Positions 55,189-63,363 of a DNA stretch of 64,000 nucleotides are shown piece after piece; the first letter of the stretch is position 1; every line of letters starts with the position of its first letter. The stretch comes from Betaproteobacteria bacterium (lineage in GTDB: Bacteria > Pseudomonadota > Gammaproteobacteria > Burkholderiales > Casimicrobiaceae): positions 186,001 through 250,000 of the forward strand of contig JADKKQ010000003.1 in the NCBI GenBank assembly GCA_016720425.1. Direction: 5' to 3'. The position numbers and the translations under genes were made by a program. The notes below the pieces were generated by a model that was not told where the DNA came from, made no database searches, and saw only the letters and a program-made list of their open reading frames with translations.

Positions 55189-55869
55189 TGGCGCACCGGG
55201 CGGCTGCCGCTGCAGCTGCTGCGCTCGTCGCTGCTGCTGGGGGCGACGTTCTGCTTCTTCGGCGGCCTCATCTACCTGCCGCTGGCCGAGGCGTCGGCGA
55301 TCAGCTTTCTCGCGCCGGTGTTCGTCGTCTTGCTCTCCGGCCCGATCCTCGCCGAGCACCCGCACCACGCGCGCTGGGCGAGCGCGATCGCCGGCTTCCT
55401 CGGCGTGCTGGTCGTACTGCGCCCCGGGTCCGCGGTGTTCCACCCCGCCGCGCTGCTGATGATCGGCATGGCGCTGTGCAACGCGCTGTACGCGCTGCTG
55501 ACCCGCAAGCTGGCCGACGAGGACCCGCACACGTCGTTGTTCTACAGCGCGCTGGTCGGCACCGTCGGCCTGACGCTCTTCCTGCCGTTCGGCTTCGCCG
55601 GCGGCTGGCCGCCACCGCGCGACGCGGCGGTCTTCCTGCTGCTGGGGCTCCTCGCCGGACTCGGCCACTGGTGCGTGATCCGCGCCTTCGCCCGCGCGCC
55701 GGCCGCGCTGCTGACGCCGTTTTCGTACCTGCAGATGATCTGGGCGACGGTCTACGGCTGGCTGCTGTTCGGCCAGCTGCCCGACCTCGTCTCCGGTCTG
55801 GGCATGGCGATCATCGTCGCCAGCGGCTTGCTGCTCGCGTGGTTCGAGCGGCGGCGCCGCAGCCCGTGA
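55189..55869 (+). CDS. EamA-family transporter, N-terminally truncated as sequenced
   Basis: The visible 226 residues contain about seven transmembrane helices. They begin within the first EamA repeat (LQLLRSSLLLGATFCFFGGLIYLPLAEASAISFLAP spread over the first two visible helices) and include a complete second repeat ending in ASGLLLAWFERRRR. Full-length relatives have about 290 residues and ten helices, so the first two helices and the start codon are missing. They should lie in the corrupted 54887-55188 stretch. The substrate is unknown. Confidence 0.8.
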   Translation, partial: WRTGRLPLQLLRSSLLLGATFCFFGGLIYLPLAEASAISFLAPVFVVLLSGPILAEHPHHARWASAIAGFLGVLVVLRPGSAVFHPAALLMIGMALCNALYALLTRKLADEDPHTSLFYSALVGTVGLTLFLPFGFAGGWPPPRDAAVFLLLGLLAGLGHWCVIRAFARAPAALLTPFSYLQMIWATVYGWLLFGQLPDLVSGLGMAIIVASGLLLAWFERRRRSP

Positions 55870-55897
55870 CGAGGCCGCGGCCGCCGCAACCCAGGAC

Positions 55898-56638
55898 TCA
55901 CTGCGGGAAGCTGCCGAAGGCCGCGTAGGCCTTGGCGAACGGCGGCTTGATCGCCGGGGCCGCCTTGAGGATCCGGGCCCCGTCGCCGGCATCGAGCGCC
56001 GCGCCGAGCTCGTCCAGTGCCTTGTCCTCGGCGACCAGCGCCGCGCGATACGACTCGGTGCGCGCCGCGTCGAGCCCGTACTCCTCGGGGCTCCAGCGCG
56101 CGGTCTTGACCGCCTGCCACAGCTTGCGCGCCTCGGCGAGCTGCGGGCGCAGCTTCGCGATCTCCGCCGCGCCGATCGCCGGCGGCGCCTTGTCCTGCAC
56201 GGCGAGGATGATCAGTTCCATCGTCGCGTGGAAATCGGTGAGCAGGTCGGGCTGGTACTGGAGCTTCATCGCCTGGCGCTCGTGCCAGAGCGCGTGGCGC
56301 ACTTCCTCCTGCGCGTTGTGCGCGTCGCCCATCTTGCCGGCGGCGAGCGCGGCGCGCGCCTCGGCGTTGGCCTTGTCGATGACGGCGAACATCTTCGTCC
56401 ATCCGGCGTCGCCGGGTTTGGCGTTGCGCTGCTTCGCGGCGAACGCGGCCCAGGCCTGCTCGTAGGTTTCCTGCGCGGCCCTGGCCTTGGCCGGGTCCTT
56501 GCCGTTGGACAGCATCAGCGCCGGGATGTAGCTGCGGTCGAGCGCGGCGCTGTCGGCGAGCAGCGGCGGCAGCGCCGCCGCGGCGGACCCGGCGAACAGC
56601 GACAGCAGCAGCGCGGCGGCGAATTGGCGGAGTGGCAT
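55898..56638 (-). CDS. Periplasmic helical protein of unknown function
   Basis: This 246-residue protein has a clear signal peptide (MPLRQFAAALLLSLFAGSAAAA) and an Ala/Lys/Glu-rich helical mature part. I do not recognise a family. It has no cysteine, so it is not a cytochrome c, but ALWHERQAMK and DFHATMELI place His residues with helical spacing, and the C-terminus ends IKPPFAKAYAAFGSFP. A metal- or heme-binding helical bundle is possible but unsupported. The ATG at 56638 has GAGG seven bases upstream; one at 56653 is an alternative. It is divergent from the MFS gene with 186 bp between them. Confidence 0.75.
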   Translation of the reverse strand: MPLRQFAAALLLSLFAGSAAAALPPLLADSAALDRSYIPALMLSNGKDPAKARAAQETYEQAWAAFAAKQRNAKPGDAGWTKMFAVIDKANAEARAALAAGKMGDAHNAQEEVRHALWHERQAMKLQYQPDLLTDFHATMELIILAVQDKAPPAIGAAEIAKLRPQLAEARKLWQAVKTARWSPEEYGLDAARTESYRAALVAEDKALDELGAALDAGDGARILKAAPAIKPPFAKAYAAFGSFPQ

Positions 56639-56824
56639 GGTGATCCTCTTCATCGTGATTGGACAGGGCACCGCAACCCCCGAATGCGGATCGGGCGCTT
56701 GCGACCACCGCATCGTGCATCGATCGCCGCGCCGGCAGTTTGCGCAACATCAAGCTGCGCCGGTAACAGTCTGTGTCGTTCGCATGCGTCCGCGCGCATG
56801 CAGCCGGTCGCGTAAACTGCGCGC

Positions 56825-58054
56825 ATGCCCGCTGCAGGTCCGCCGCCGATGCACCCAAGACCCCTGCCCTCGCAGCGCGTGCTCGTCACGGTGCTCGGCT
56901 TCTACATGATGCTGCAGGCGATCTCGACGGACCTGTACCTGCCGTCGCTGCCGGGCCTGGCCCGAACCTTCGGCGTGCCGCCGGCCACCGTCGCACTCAC
57001 GCTGTCGGTCTTCGTGCTGGTCTACGGCACGATGCAACTCGTCCTCGGCCCGATGTCGGACCGCTATGGGCGCTACCCGGCGCTGGTCGGCGGCCTCGCA
57101 CTGTACGCGGGTGCCAGCGTCGCCGCGGCGCAGGCGCCGTCGATCGGCATCCTGATCGGCGCCCGCGCCGTGCAGGCGATCGGCTGCTGCGGGGTCGTCG
57201 TCGCCGCCCGCGCGATCGTGCGCGACGCCTACACGCCGACCGCCGGCGCGCGCGTCCTCGCGCAGGCGTCGTCGATCCTCGCCATGGGCCCGCTGTTCGG
57301 CCCGCTGCTGGGCGGCGTGCTGGAGGTGCACTACGGCTTCCGCGGCGCCTTCGTCGTGCTGGCGCTGGTCTCGGCGTCGCTGCTGGCGGTGACGCTTTGG
57401 CTGCGCCTGGAGACTGCACCCGCCCCCGATCCGCAGGCGCTGCGCCCGCGGGCGATCGCGAGCAACTACGTCACCGTGCTGAAGTCGCGCCAGTTCCGCG
57501 TCTATACGCTGGCCGCGAGCGCCTCGTACGGCAACCTGTTCGCGTTCATCTCCGGATCGTCGTTCGTGCTGATCGGCGTCCTCGGGGTGCCGACCACGCT
57601 GTACGGCGTGTGCTTCGCCTTCTGCGTCTGCGGCTATCTCGCCGGGACGTTCGCCTGCCGGCGCCTGCTCGCCCGGGACGGCGTGCCGCGCGCGCTGCAG
57701 CGCGGCGCGTGGCTCGCCCTGGCGGCGAGCCTCGTGCTGTGCACGCTGGCGGCGGCCGGCGTCCACCACTGGGCGGCGCTGCTGCTGCCGACCTTCGGCA
57801 TCTTCATGGCCCACGGCGTCGTCTTTCCGTGCAGCCAGGCGGGCAGCGTCGCCCCGTTTCCGCGCCTCGCGGGTGCCGCCGCGGGGATGTTCGGCTTCCT
57901 ATTGATGGCTGCCGCCGCCGCCATCGGAACGCTGATCGGCGGCACGCACAACGGCACGGTCTTGCCGCTGGTCTTCACGATGACCGCCTGCGGTGTCGCG
58001 ACCTTCGCCGCGGCCCGCCTCGGCGTCGCCCGGTTGCCGGTGGAAATTCTCTGA
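56825..58054 (+). CDS. MFS transporter, Bcr/CflA drug-resistance type
   Basis: This 409-residue inner-membrane protein has twelve transmembrane helices. LYLPSLPGLARTFGVPPATVALTLS in the first loop and GPMSDRYGRYPALVGGL after helix 2 are characteristic of the Bcr/CflA 12-helix drug:proton antiporters. RAVQAIGCCGVVVAARAIVRD on helix 4-5 is the family's second conserved segment. Likely substrates are small antibiotics or cysteine-like compounds; specificity is not evident. It is followed by a 319-bp region that contains only the promoter of the next gene. Confidence 0.9.
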   Translation: MPAAGPPPMHPRPLPSQRVLVTVLGFYMMLQAISTDLYLPSLPGLARTFGVPPATVALTLSVFVLVYGTMQLVLGPMSDRYGRYPALVGGLALYAGASVAAAQAPSIGILIGARAVQAIGCCGVVVAARAIVRDAYTPTAGARVLAQASSILAMGPLFGPLLGGVLEVHYGFRGAFVVLALVSASLLAVTLWLRLETAPAPDPQALRPRAIASNYVTVLKSRQFRVYTLAASASYGNLFAFISGSSFVLIGVLGVPTTLYGVCFAFCVCGYLAGTFACRRLLARDGVPRALQRGAWLALAASLVLCTLAAAGVHHWAALLLPTFGIFMAHGVVFPCSQAGSVAPFPRLAGAAAGMFGFLLMAAAAAIGTLIGGTHNGTVLPLVFTMTACGVATFAAARLGVARLPVEIL

Positions 58055-58274
58055 GCGCCCCCTGGGCCGGGCTGCGCCCAGCACGCCGAGCCGCGACGAG
58101 CGCGAATGCCGGAGCGCGCAGCACGAAGGTGCTCCCGCGACCATCGGGCGGCGCCCGGATCGGGCCGTCGTCGGCCACGCAGTCCTCAGGCGACCCTCGA
58201 GGCCACGAAAAATCGCAAAAAAACAACGGTCCAGCGCTTTTTTCCCAATCTTTGCTGCATTGCAATGAATTTTC

Positions 58275-58283
58275 TGCTATGCT
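58275..58283 (+). promoter_or_regulatory. Extended -10 promoter in AT-rich stretch upstream of lipoprotein gene
   Basis: TGCTATGCT is an extended -10 (TGn + TATGCT). It sits in an unusually AT-rich stretch (58203-58290) with A- and T-runs that could act as an UP element. The predicted leader is about 85 nt, ending in a strong AGGAG. No other feature is evident in 58055-58373 apart from a small GC hairpin just after the MFS gene. Confidence 0.6.
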
Positions 58284-58373
58284 TTTTGGCTGTCGGTTGC
58301 CCCCGTTAGCCGCTGTATCCGAAGGTAGCCGCAAACGCTCCCTGCCCTCTCATTTCTTTTCAGGAGATATCCA

Positions 58374-58682
58374 ATGAAGTCGCTGATCGCACTGTTGTCC
58401 GCCGCCGTTCTCGCGTTGTCGCTCGCCGCCTGCGGCGACGGTGGCAAGGAAGCCGCGATGAAGGCCGAAGCTGCCGCCAAGGAAGCCGCCGCCAAGACCG
58501 CCGCCGCCGCCAAGGAAGCCGCCGACAAGGCCGCCGCCGCGACCAAGGAAGCCGCCGACAAGGCCGCCGCCGCCACGACCGACGCGGCCAAGACCGCCGC
58601 CGACGCGAGCAAGGACGCCGCCGGCAAGGCAGTCGAAGCCGCCAAGGAAGCCGCCAAGCCGGCCGAACCCGCGAAGAAGTAA
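58374..58682 (+). CDS. Small Lys/Ala-rich lipoprotein
   Basis: This 102-residue protein has a lipoprotein signal (SLIALLSAAVLALSLAAC, lipobox LAAC with Cys20) and a mature chain composed almost only of Ala, Lys, Glu, Asp and Thr. KEAADKAAAAT occurs twice in tandem, and the whole region should form one long amphipathic or single helix. It resembles stress-related LEA-like or Lpp-like helical proteins only in composition. Its strong promoter, AGGAG ribosome site and clean terminator suggest high, monocistronic expression. Role unknown; perhaps a periplasmic spacer or stress protein. Confidence 0.85.
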   Translation: MKSLIALLSAAVLALSLAACGDGGKEAAMKAEAAAKEAAAKTAAAAKEAADKAAAATKEAADKAAAATTDAAKTAADASKDAAGKAVEAAKEAAKPAEPAKK

Positions 58683-58707
58683 TCGCGGTTCATCCGCAGC
58701 ACGAGAA

Positions 58708-58735
58708 CGCCGGCTTCGCGCCGGCGTTTTTTTTG
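58708..58735 (+). terminator. Intrinsic terminator of the lipoprotein gene
   Basis: An 8-bp perfect stem ACGCCGGC/GCCGGCGT (58708-58715, 58721-58728) with loop TTCGC is followed by a run of 8 T. It lies 25 bp after the stop codon and could also separate the convergent parA gene. Confidence 0.92.
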
Positions 58736-58739
58736 GGCG

Positions 58740-59387
58740 CTACGCGGGGCGCTCGACCCGCGGCGCCTGCCGCGCGAGCCACCGCGTCAGCGGCCGCCAC
58801 TGCTCCCAATCGTGCTCGGCGCGCGAACGCGGCAGGTCGAACACCGACGCACCGTCGCGCGCGCAGTGGACGTAGATCTGCGCGTCACGCAGCTGCGCGA
58901 CGCGCGGGAACGCGCAGCCGCCGAGAAAGACGTCGAGTTCCGCCGCGCTGTGGGTGCGCGCGTCGACGCGCATCGCCACCAGGCCGATCGCCAGCCGGCC
59001 CTTCTTCACCGCTTTCGTCTCCGCGACGATGGCGAGGAAGCGCTGCGTCGCCGCGATGTCGAACGCAGACGCCGACACCGGCACCAGCAGCACGTCGGCG
59101 CCCTTCAGCGCCTGCTTGAGGTCGTCGCCGTGAATTCCGGCGGCGCTGTCGACGACCTGCCAGAGGGGGTCGAGTCGCCGCAGTTCACTCTCGCCGTCGC
59201 GGCCGACCGTGCCGATCGCCGGAAACAGCCGGGGGCGCCGGGCGAGCCACTGCGCCGACGACTGCTGCGGGTCGATGTCGGTGAGCGCGACGCGCTGGCG
59301 CTTGCCCGCAAGCCAGCCGGCGACGTTGGTCGCCAGCGTCGTCTTGCCGCTGCCGCCCTTGGGATTGGCGACCAGGATCGTCTGCAT
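58740..59387 (-). CDS. ParA-family ATPase (orphan)
   Basis: This is a 215-residue deviant-Walker ATPase. The motif NPKGGSGKTTLA is at residues 8-19, the Walker A' Lys being the first Lys, and ALTDIDPQQSSAQWL follows. Such short ParA/MinD-like proteins without an N-terminal DNA-binding domain position plasmids, chemoreceptors or carboxysome-like cargo. No parB or partner gene is adjacent. The ATG at 59387 has GAGGAG upstream. The protein faces the lipoprotein gene tail to tail. Its upstream flank contains copy 3 of the dispersed element. Confidence 0.88.
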   Translation of the reverse strand: MQTILVANPKGGSGKTTLATNVAGWLAGKRQRVALTDIDPQQSSAQWLARRPRLFPAIGTVGRDGESELRRLDPLWQVVDSAAGIHGDDLKQALKGADVLLVPVSASAFDIAATQRFLAIVAETKAVKKGRLAIGLVAMRVDARTHSAAELDVFLGGCAFPRVAQLRDAQIYVHCARDGASVFDLPRSRAEHDWEQWRPLTRWLARQAPRVERPA

Positions 59388-59414
59388 CGGTAGCTCCTCG
59401 AGGGTTGGGTGAGG

Positions 59415-59509
<95 letters not shown>

Positions 59510-59513
<4 letters not shown>

Positions 59514-60640
59514 CCGCCGGCGATCACCGCCTGCAGCGCGACCAGCGCTGCGGCCCCGAGCCGGCGGCTGCGCGCGCCGCTCCAGCCCGCCACCGGGTCC
59601 GGCAGGTTGGCGTTGTCCTTGAACGGCATCTCCAGCGTCAGGGCGAGGCCGCCGAATGTGTGCCCGACGTATTTGGATGCAAGCGACAGGTTGACCTTGG
59701 TGTCCTTGTCCGACGGGTACCCGTGCTCGGTCTGGAAGTCGGGGCTCGCGGCGACGAGAGCGTCCTTGAAGCGCCGGTCGCGAACCGCGTCGGCTTCGGT
59801 GTAGGACGCGAGCCGCTCGCCGCCGTCGACGAACACGTACGGCAGCCCTTCGTCGCCGTGGACGTCGAGGAACGCGGCGACGCCGGTCGCGTGCATCGCG
59901 GTGCGCACGCACAGCACCTCGGGACTCCGCTCCGCCGAGGGCTCCAGCCACTCGCGGTTGAGGTTCGCCCCGGCGGCGTTGGTGCGCAGGTTGCCGCGCG
60001 CGCTCCCGTCGGGATTCATGTTCGGCACGACGTGAAACACCGCGCGCTCCTGCAGCACGCGCGCGACCGGATCGTCGCCGTCGAGAAGGCGATCGAGCAT
60101 CCCCTCGACGAACCACTCGGCCATCGTCTCGCCCGGATGCTGGCGCGCGATCACCCACACCGGAACCCGTCCCGCCGTCGCCTCGCCGACGGTGACGAGG
60201 TCGATGTCGCGCCCCTCGACGCTGCCGCCCAGCCGCGACACGCGGGCGCGCGGCGCGCCGTCGACGCGCCCGAGGAGGTCGAGGTGACGCTCCGACGAGT
60301 ACGGCTCGAAATAGGCGTAGTAGACGCTGTCGCGTTCCGGCGTATGCGTCACCACCATCTCGGTGCCGTCGAAGGCGGTGTCGACGCGGAACCAGCGCTG
60401 GCGATCGTACGACGCGACGACGCGGTAGCCGCGCCAGCCCTCGACATAGGTGCAGGACCCGGCATTGGTGAAGCGCAGCCGCAGCGCCAGTCCCCGCGCG
60501 CCCTGCAGCCGGAAATGGAACCACTGGCGGAAATCGGCGTGCGAATCGGCGCGCAAAGCGACGGCGACCTCGCCGTCGGGCGAGGCGGAAACGAACTCGA
60601 TGGCGCCGCCATCGAAACGGTCGGAAACGCAGAGGGGCAT
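59510..60640 (-). CDS. M14-family zinc carboxypeptidase (cytosolic carboxypeptidase-like)
   Basis: This is a 376-residue protein. An N-terminal beta-sandwich (about residues 1-125, including NAGSCTYVEGWRGYRVVASYD) precedes the peptidase domain, as in bacterial CCP-like enzymes. Zinc ligands are H and E of ARQHPGETMAEWF near residue 168 and the His of DVHGDEG near 260. NLNREW provides the carboxylate-binding Asn/Arg and LTLEMPFKD the catalytic Glu near 345. It should trim C-terminal residues from proteins or peptides in the cytoplasm; the target is unknown. Its stop lies within the dispersed element. Confidence 0.9.
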
Positions 60641-60822
60641 GGCTGGGTCTGGATGAAATCGACGTTTGCGGCGGCGGCAGCGCGAACCGCTGGCCCCGTG
60701 CCACGCCCGGAGACCGCACCGCCCGAACAGGGCTGCCGTTCGCGCATGCTACCATCGCCGCGCACGGCGAGTGCCCGCGGTCCGCGACTGCGGACCGAAC
60801 ACCGTCCGCGCACCCCGAGACG

Positions 60823-61797
60823 ATGCCTTCCACGCCCACCCAACGCCCGACCTCCGCACCGCCCGCGACGAGTCCCGTGCCCGCCGCACGCGATCCGCGC
60901 AAGGCCCTGTTCGAGGCCAACAAGCTGAAGAAGCGCCTGCGCCGGCAGGTCGGCGAGGCGATCGGCGACTACGAACTGATCGCGCCCGGCGACCGCGTGA
61001 TGGTGTGCGTGTCGGGCGGCAAGGACAGCTTCGGCCTGCTCGACATCCTGCTCTCGCTCAAGGATCGCGCGCCGTTCGGTTTCGAGGTCATCGCCGTCAA
61101 TCTCGACCAGAAGCAGCCCGACTTCCCCGCCGACGTGCTGCCGCGCTACCTCGCCGACCGCGGCATCGCCCACCGCATCGTCGAGCAGGACACCTACAGC
61201 GTGGTGAAGCGCGTCATCCCCGAGGGCGGGACCATGTGCTCGCTGTGCTCGCGGCTGCGCCGCGGGGCGCTCTACCGCGTGGCCACCGAGCTCCGCGCGA
61301 CCAAGATCGCGCTGGGGCACCACCGCGACGACATCCTGGCCACGTTCTTCCTCAACCTGTTCTTCGGCGGCAAGCTGAAGACGATGCCGCCCAAGCTGGT
61401 GTCCGACGACGGCCGGCACGTGGTGATCCGGCCGCTGGCGTACGTGCGCGAACGCGACCTCGCGCGCTACGCCGACCTCGCGCAGTTCCCGCTCATTCCC
61501 TGCAACCTCTGCGGCTCGCAGGAGCACCTGCAGCGCAAACAGGTGGCGGCGATGCTGCGCGAGTGGGAGCGGACGCACCCCGGGCGCACCGAGTCGATCT
61601 ACAACGCGCTGGCCAAGGTCGTGCCGTCGCACCTCATGGACCGCGCGCTCTACGACTTCGCCGCCGTGCGCGCCACCGGCCACGCCGAGCCCGACGGCGA
61701 CATCGGCTTCGACGTCGATCCCGACATCGAGCAGGCGGTCGACGCGGAAGCCGCGGCGGTCGGGACGCGGGTCGCGTTCCCGGCGGAACGGGACTAG
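60823..61797 (+). CDS. ttcA: tRNA 2-thiocytidine(32) synthetase TtcA
   Basis: This 324-residue PP-loop enzyme installs sulfur at cytidine 32 of certain tRNAs. The PP-loop SGGKDSFGLLD is near residue 64, and the Fe-S cluster cysteines lie in MCSLCSRLRRG and CNLCGSQ. LGHHRDDILATFFLNLFFGG is also diagnostic. The C-terminal 40 residues are acidic and variable. It is divergent from the M14 gene and followed by a GST gene after 3 bp. Confidence 0.95.
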   Translation: MPSTPTQRPTSAPPATSPVPAARDPRKALFEANKLKKRLRRQVGEAIGDYELIAPGDRVMVCVSGGKDSFGLLDILLSLKDRAPFGFEVIAVNLDQKQPDFPADVLPRYLADRGIAHRIVEQDTYSVVKRVIPEGGTMCSLCSRLRRGALYRVATELRATKIALGHHRDDILATFFLNLFFGGKLKTMPPKLVSDDGRHVVIRPLAYVRERDLARYADLAQFPLIPCNLCGSQEHLQRKQVAAMLREWERTHPGRTESIYNALAKVVPSHLMDRALYDFAAVRATGHAEPDGDIGFDVDPDIEQAVDAEAAAVGTRVAFPAERD

Positions 61798-61800
61798 ACG

Positions 61801-62427
61801 ATGCCCATCGAGTTGCATGCCTTCGATACACCGAACGGTCGCAAGATCAGCATCGCGCTGGAGGAAATGGCGCTCCCTTACACCGTCAGGATCGTCGACA
61901 TTGGAAAGGGCCAGCAGTTCGATGCCGAGTTCCTGAAAATCAGCCCCAACGGCAAGATCCCGGCGATCATCGACACCGAAGGGCCGGGCGGCAGGCCGGT
62001 CAGCGTCTTCGAGTCGGGAGCGATACTCATCTATCTGGGCGAGAAGACGGGCAGGTTCTGGCCGCGAGACCTCGCGGCGCGCATTCCGGTTCTCGAGTGG
62101 CTGATGTTCCAGCACGGGGGCTTCGGGCCGATCGCCGGGCAGGTTCACCATTTCGCGACGGTCGAGAACGAAGCGGACCGCCGCTACGGACTCGAACGCT
62201 TTTCGAACGAAACCCGGCGGCTGTATGCGGTGATGGACCGCAGGCTCGCGACGCACCGGTTCTTCGCGGACGAGCCGTCGATCGCCGACTTCGCCATCGT
62301 TGGATGGGTGTGGCGGCACCCGCGACACAAGGTCGATCTCGCCGAATTTCCGAACGTGCGGCGGTGGTATGAAACGATGCTGGCTCGCCCCGGCGTCGAG
62401 CGTGGCTTCGCGGTGAAGCTGCGCTGA
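61801..62427 (+). CDS. Glutathione S-transferase family protein
   Basis: This is a 208-residue GST. The thioredoxin-like domain (residues 1-85) starts ELHAFDTPNGRKISIALEEM with a Thr-Pro-Asn motif where nu-class enzymes such as YfcG/YghU bind glutathione disulfide. ISPNGKIPAI holds the cis-Pro and VFESGAILIYLGEKTG the gamma-glutamyl site. The helical domain contains ERRxxxVMDRRLA-type residues and DEPSIADFAIVGWV, the conserved N-capping box. Possible roles are disulfide reduction or detoxification. It starts three bases after ttcA, so they share a transcript. Confidence 0.9.
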   Translation: MPIELHAFDTPNGRKISIALEEMALPYTVRIVDIGKGQQFDAEFLKISPNGKIPAIIDTEGPGGRPVSVFESGAILIYLGEKTGRFWPRDLAARIPVLEWLMFQHGGFGPIAGQVHHFATVENEADRRYGLERFSNETRRLYAVMDRRLATHRFFADEPSIADFAIVGWVWRHPRHKVDLAEFPNVRRWYETMLARPGVERGFAVKLR

Positions 62428-62490
62428 CGCGGACTCTGCTTCGACGGACGGAGGTCGATCGTGTCGCGCCCGTCGCTGTCCGGCCAGGTC

Positions 62491-62560
62491 TCAAGGAAAC
62501 GCCGGGCCGCCCCAAGTTTCCTTGACCCCCGCGCGGGGCGGGCCGGGCGCAGCCCGGCCC
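62491..62560. repeat. Two inverted repeats between convergent GST and SDR genes
   Basis: TCAAGGAAAC (62491-62500) and GTTTCCTTGA (62516-62525) are perfect 10-bp arms around a 15-nt loop. A second perfect stem GGGCCGGGC/GCCCGGCCC (62540-62548, 62552-62560) follows. Without U-tracts they are not classical terminators, but they could act on both convergent transcripts or be REP-like repeats. No gene lies in 62428-62569. Confidence 0.6.
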
Positions 62561-62569
62561 TGGGGGCAC

Positions 62570-63349
62570 TCAGAACGTGCCCGGGTAGGCGCCGCCGTCG
62601 AGCAGGATGTTCTGGCCGACGACGAAGCCCGCGTGGGTGCTGCACAGGAACGCGCACATCGCGCCGAACTCGTCGATGCCGCCGAAGCGGCCGCTGGGGT
62701 TCGCGTTCCGCCGCGCCGCGAGCACTTCGTCGACCGTCTTGCCGGAGGCCTTCGCCACGCCCAGGGCGGTGGCGCGCTGGCGGTCGGTGTCGAAGGGCCC
62801 GGGCAGCAGGTTGTTGATGGTCACGTTGTGCCGCGCGACTTCGCGCGCGACACCGGCGACGAAGCCGGTCAGCCCGGAACGCGCGCCGTTGGACAGGCCG
62901 AGGATGTCGATCGGCGCCTTCACCGCCCCCGAGGTGATGTTGACGATGCGTCCGAACCGGCGCTCGATCATCGGATCGACGGTCGCCTTGATGAGCTCGA
63001 TCGGCGTCAGCATGTTGGCGTCGAGCGCGCGGATCCAGGCGTCGCGATCCCAGTCGCGGAAATTTCCCGGCGGCGGCCCGCCGGCGTTGTTGACCAGGAT
63101 GTCGGGCTGCGGACAGGCGGCGAGCGCCGCGGCCCGACCCTCGGCGGTGGTGATGTCGCAGGCGACCCACTGCACCGGCTGCCCGCTCGCCGCCTCGATC
63201 GCCTGCGCCGTCGCGCGCAGCGTCTCCTCGGTGCGGGCGACGACGGTCACCGCGCATCCGGCGCTGGCCAATGCCTGCGCGCAGCCTCGCCCCAGTCCCT
63301 TGCTCGCCGCACAGACCAGCGCCCGGCGCCCCGCGATTCCCAGATCCAT
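62570..63349 (-). CDS. SDR-family oxidoreductase lacking the canonical YxxxK
   Basis: This 259-residue Rossmann-fold protein has the cofactor motif AASKGLGRG (residues 14-22) and NNAGG near residue 87. The catalytic Ser is present in ITSGAVKAP near 139, but the Tyr and Lys positions read LSNGARSG, so the usual Tyr-x-x-x-Lys is replaced by Asn/Arg-containing sequence. Catalysis must differ or the activity may be lost. It lies downstream of an MFS gene on the same strand with a 14-bp gap, suggesting an operon. Substrate unknown. Confidence 0.88.
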   Translation of the reverse strand: MDLGIAGRRALVCAASKGLGRGCAQALASAGCAVTVVARTEETLRATAQAIEAASGQPVQWVACDITTAEGRAAALAACPQPDILVNNAGGPPPGNFRDWDRDAWIRALDANMLTPIELIKATVDPMIERRFGRIVNITSGAVKAPIDILGLSNGARSGLTGFVAGVAREVARHNVTINNLLPGPFDTDRQRATALGVAKASGKTVDEVLAARRNANPSGRFGGIDEFGAMCAFLCSTHAGFVVGQNILLDGGAYPGTF

Positions 63350-63363
63350 CGTCGCTCCCTCGT

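Noticed and set aside
55898..56638. Cytochrome c' or imelysin-like protein
   Set aside because: It has no CxxCH and no recognisable imelysin motif; only helical composition is shared, so it is left unnamed.
58064..58085. Repeat shared between the 3' flanks of the MFS and SDR genes (GGGCCGGGCTGCGCCC)
   Set aside because: Sixteen shared bases of pure G/C-rich palindromic sequence are weak evidence in a 70 % GC genome without more copies.
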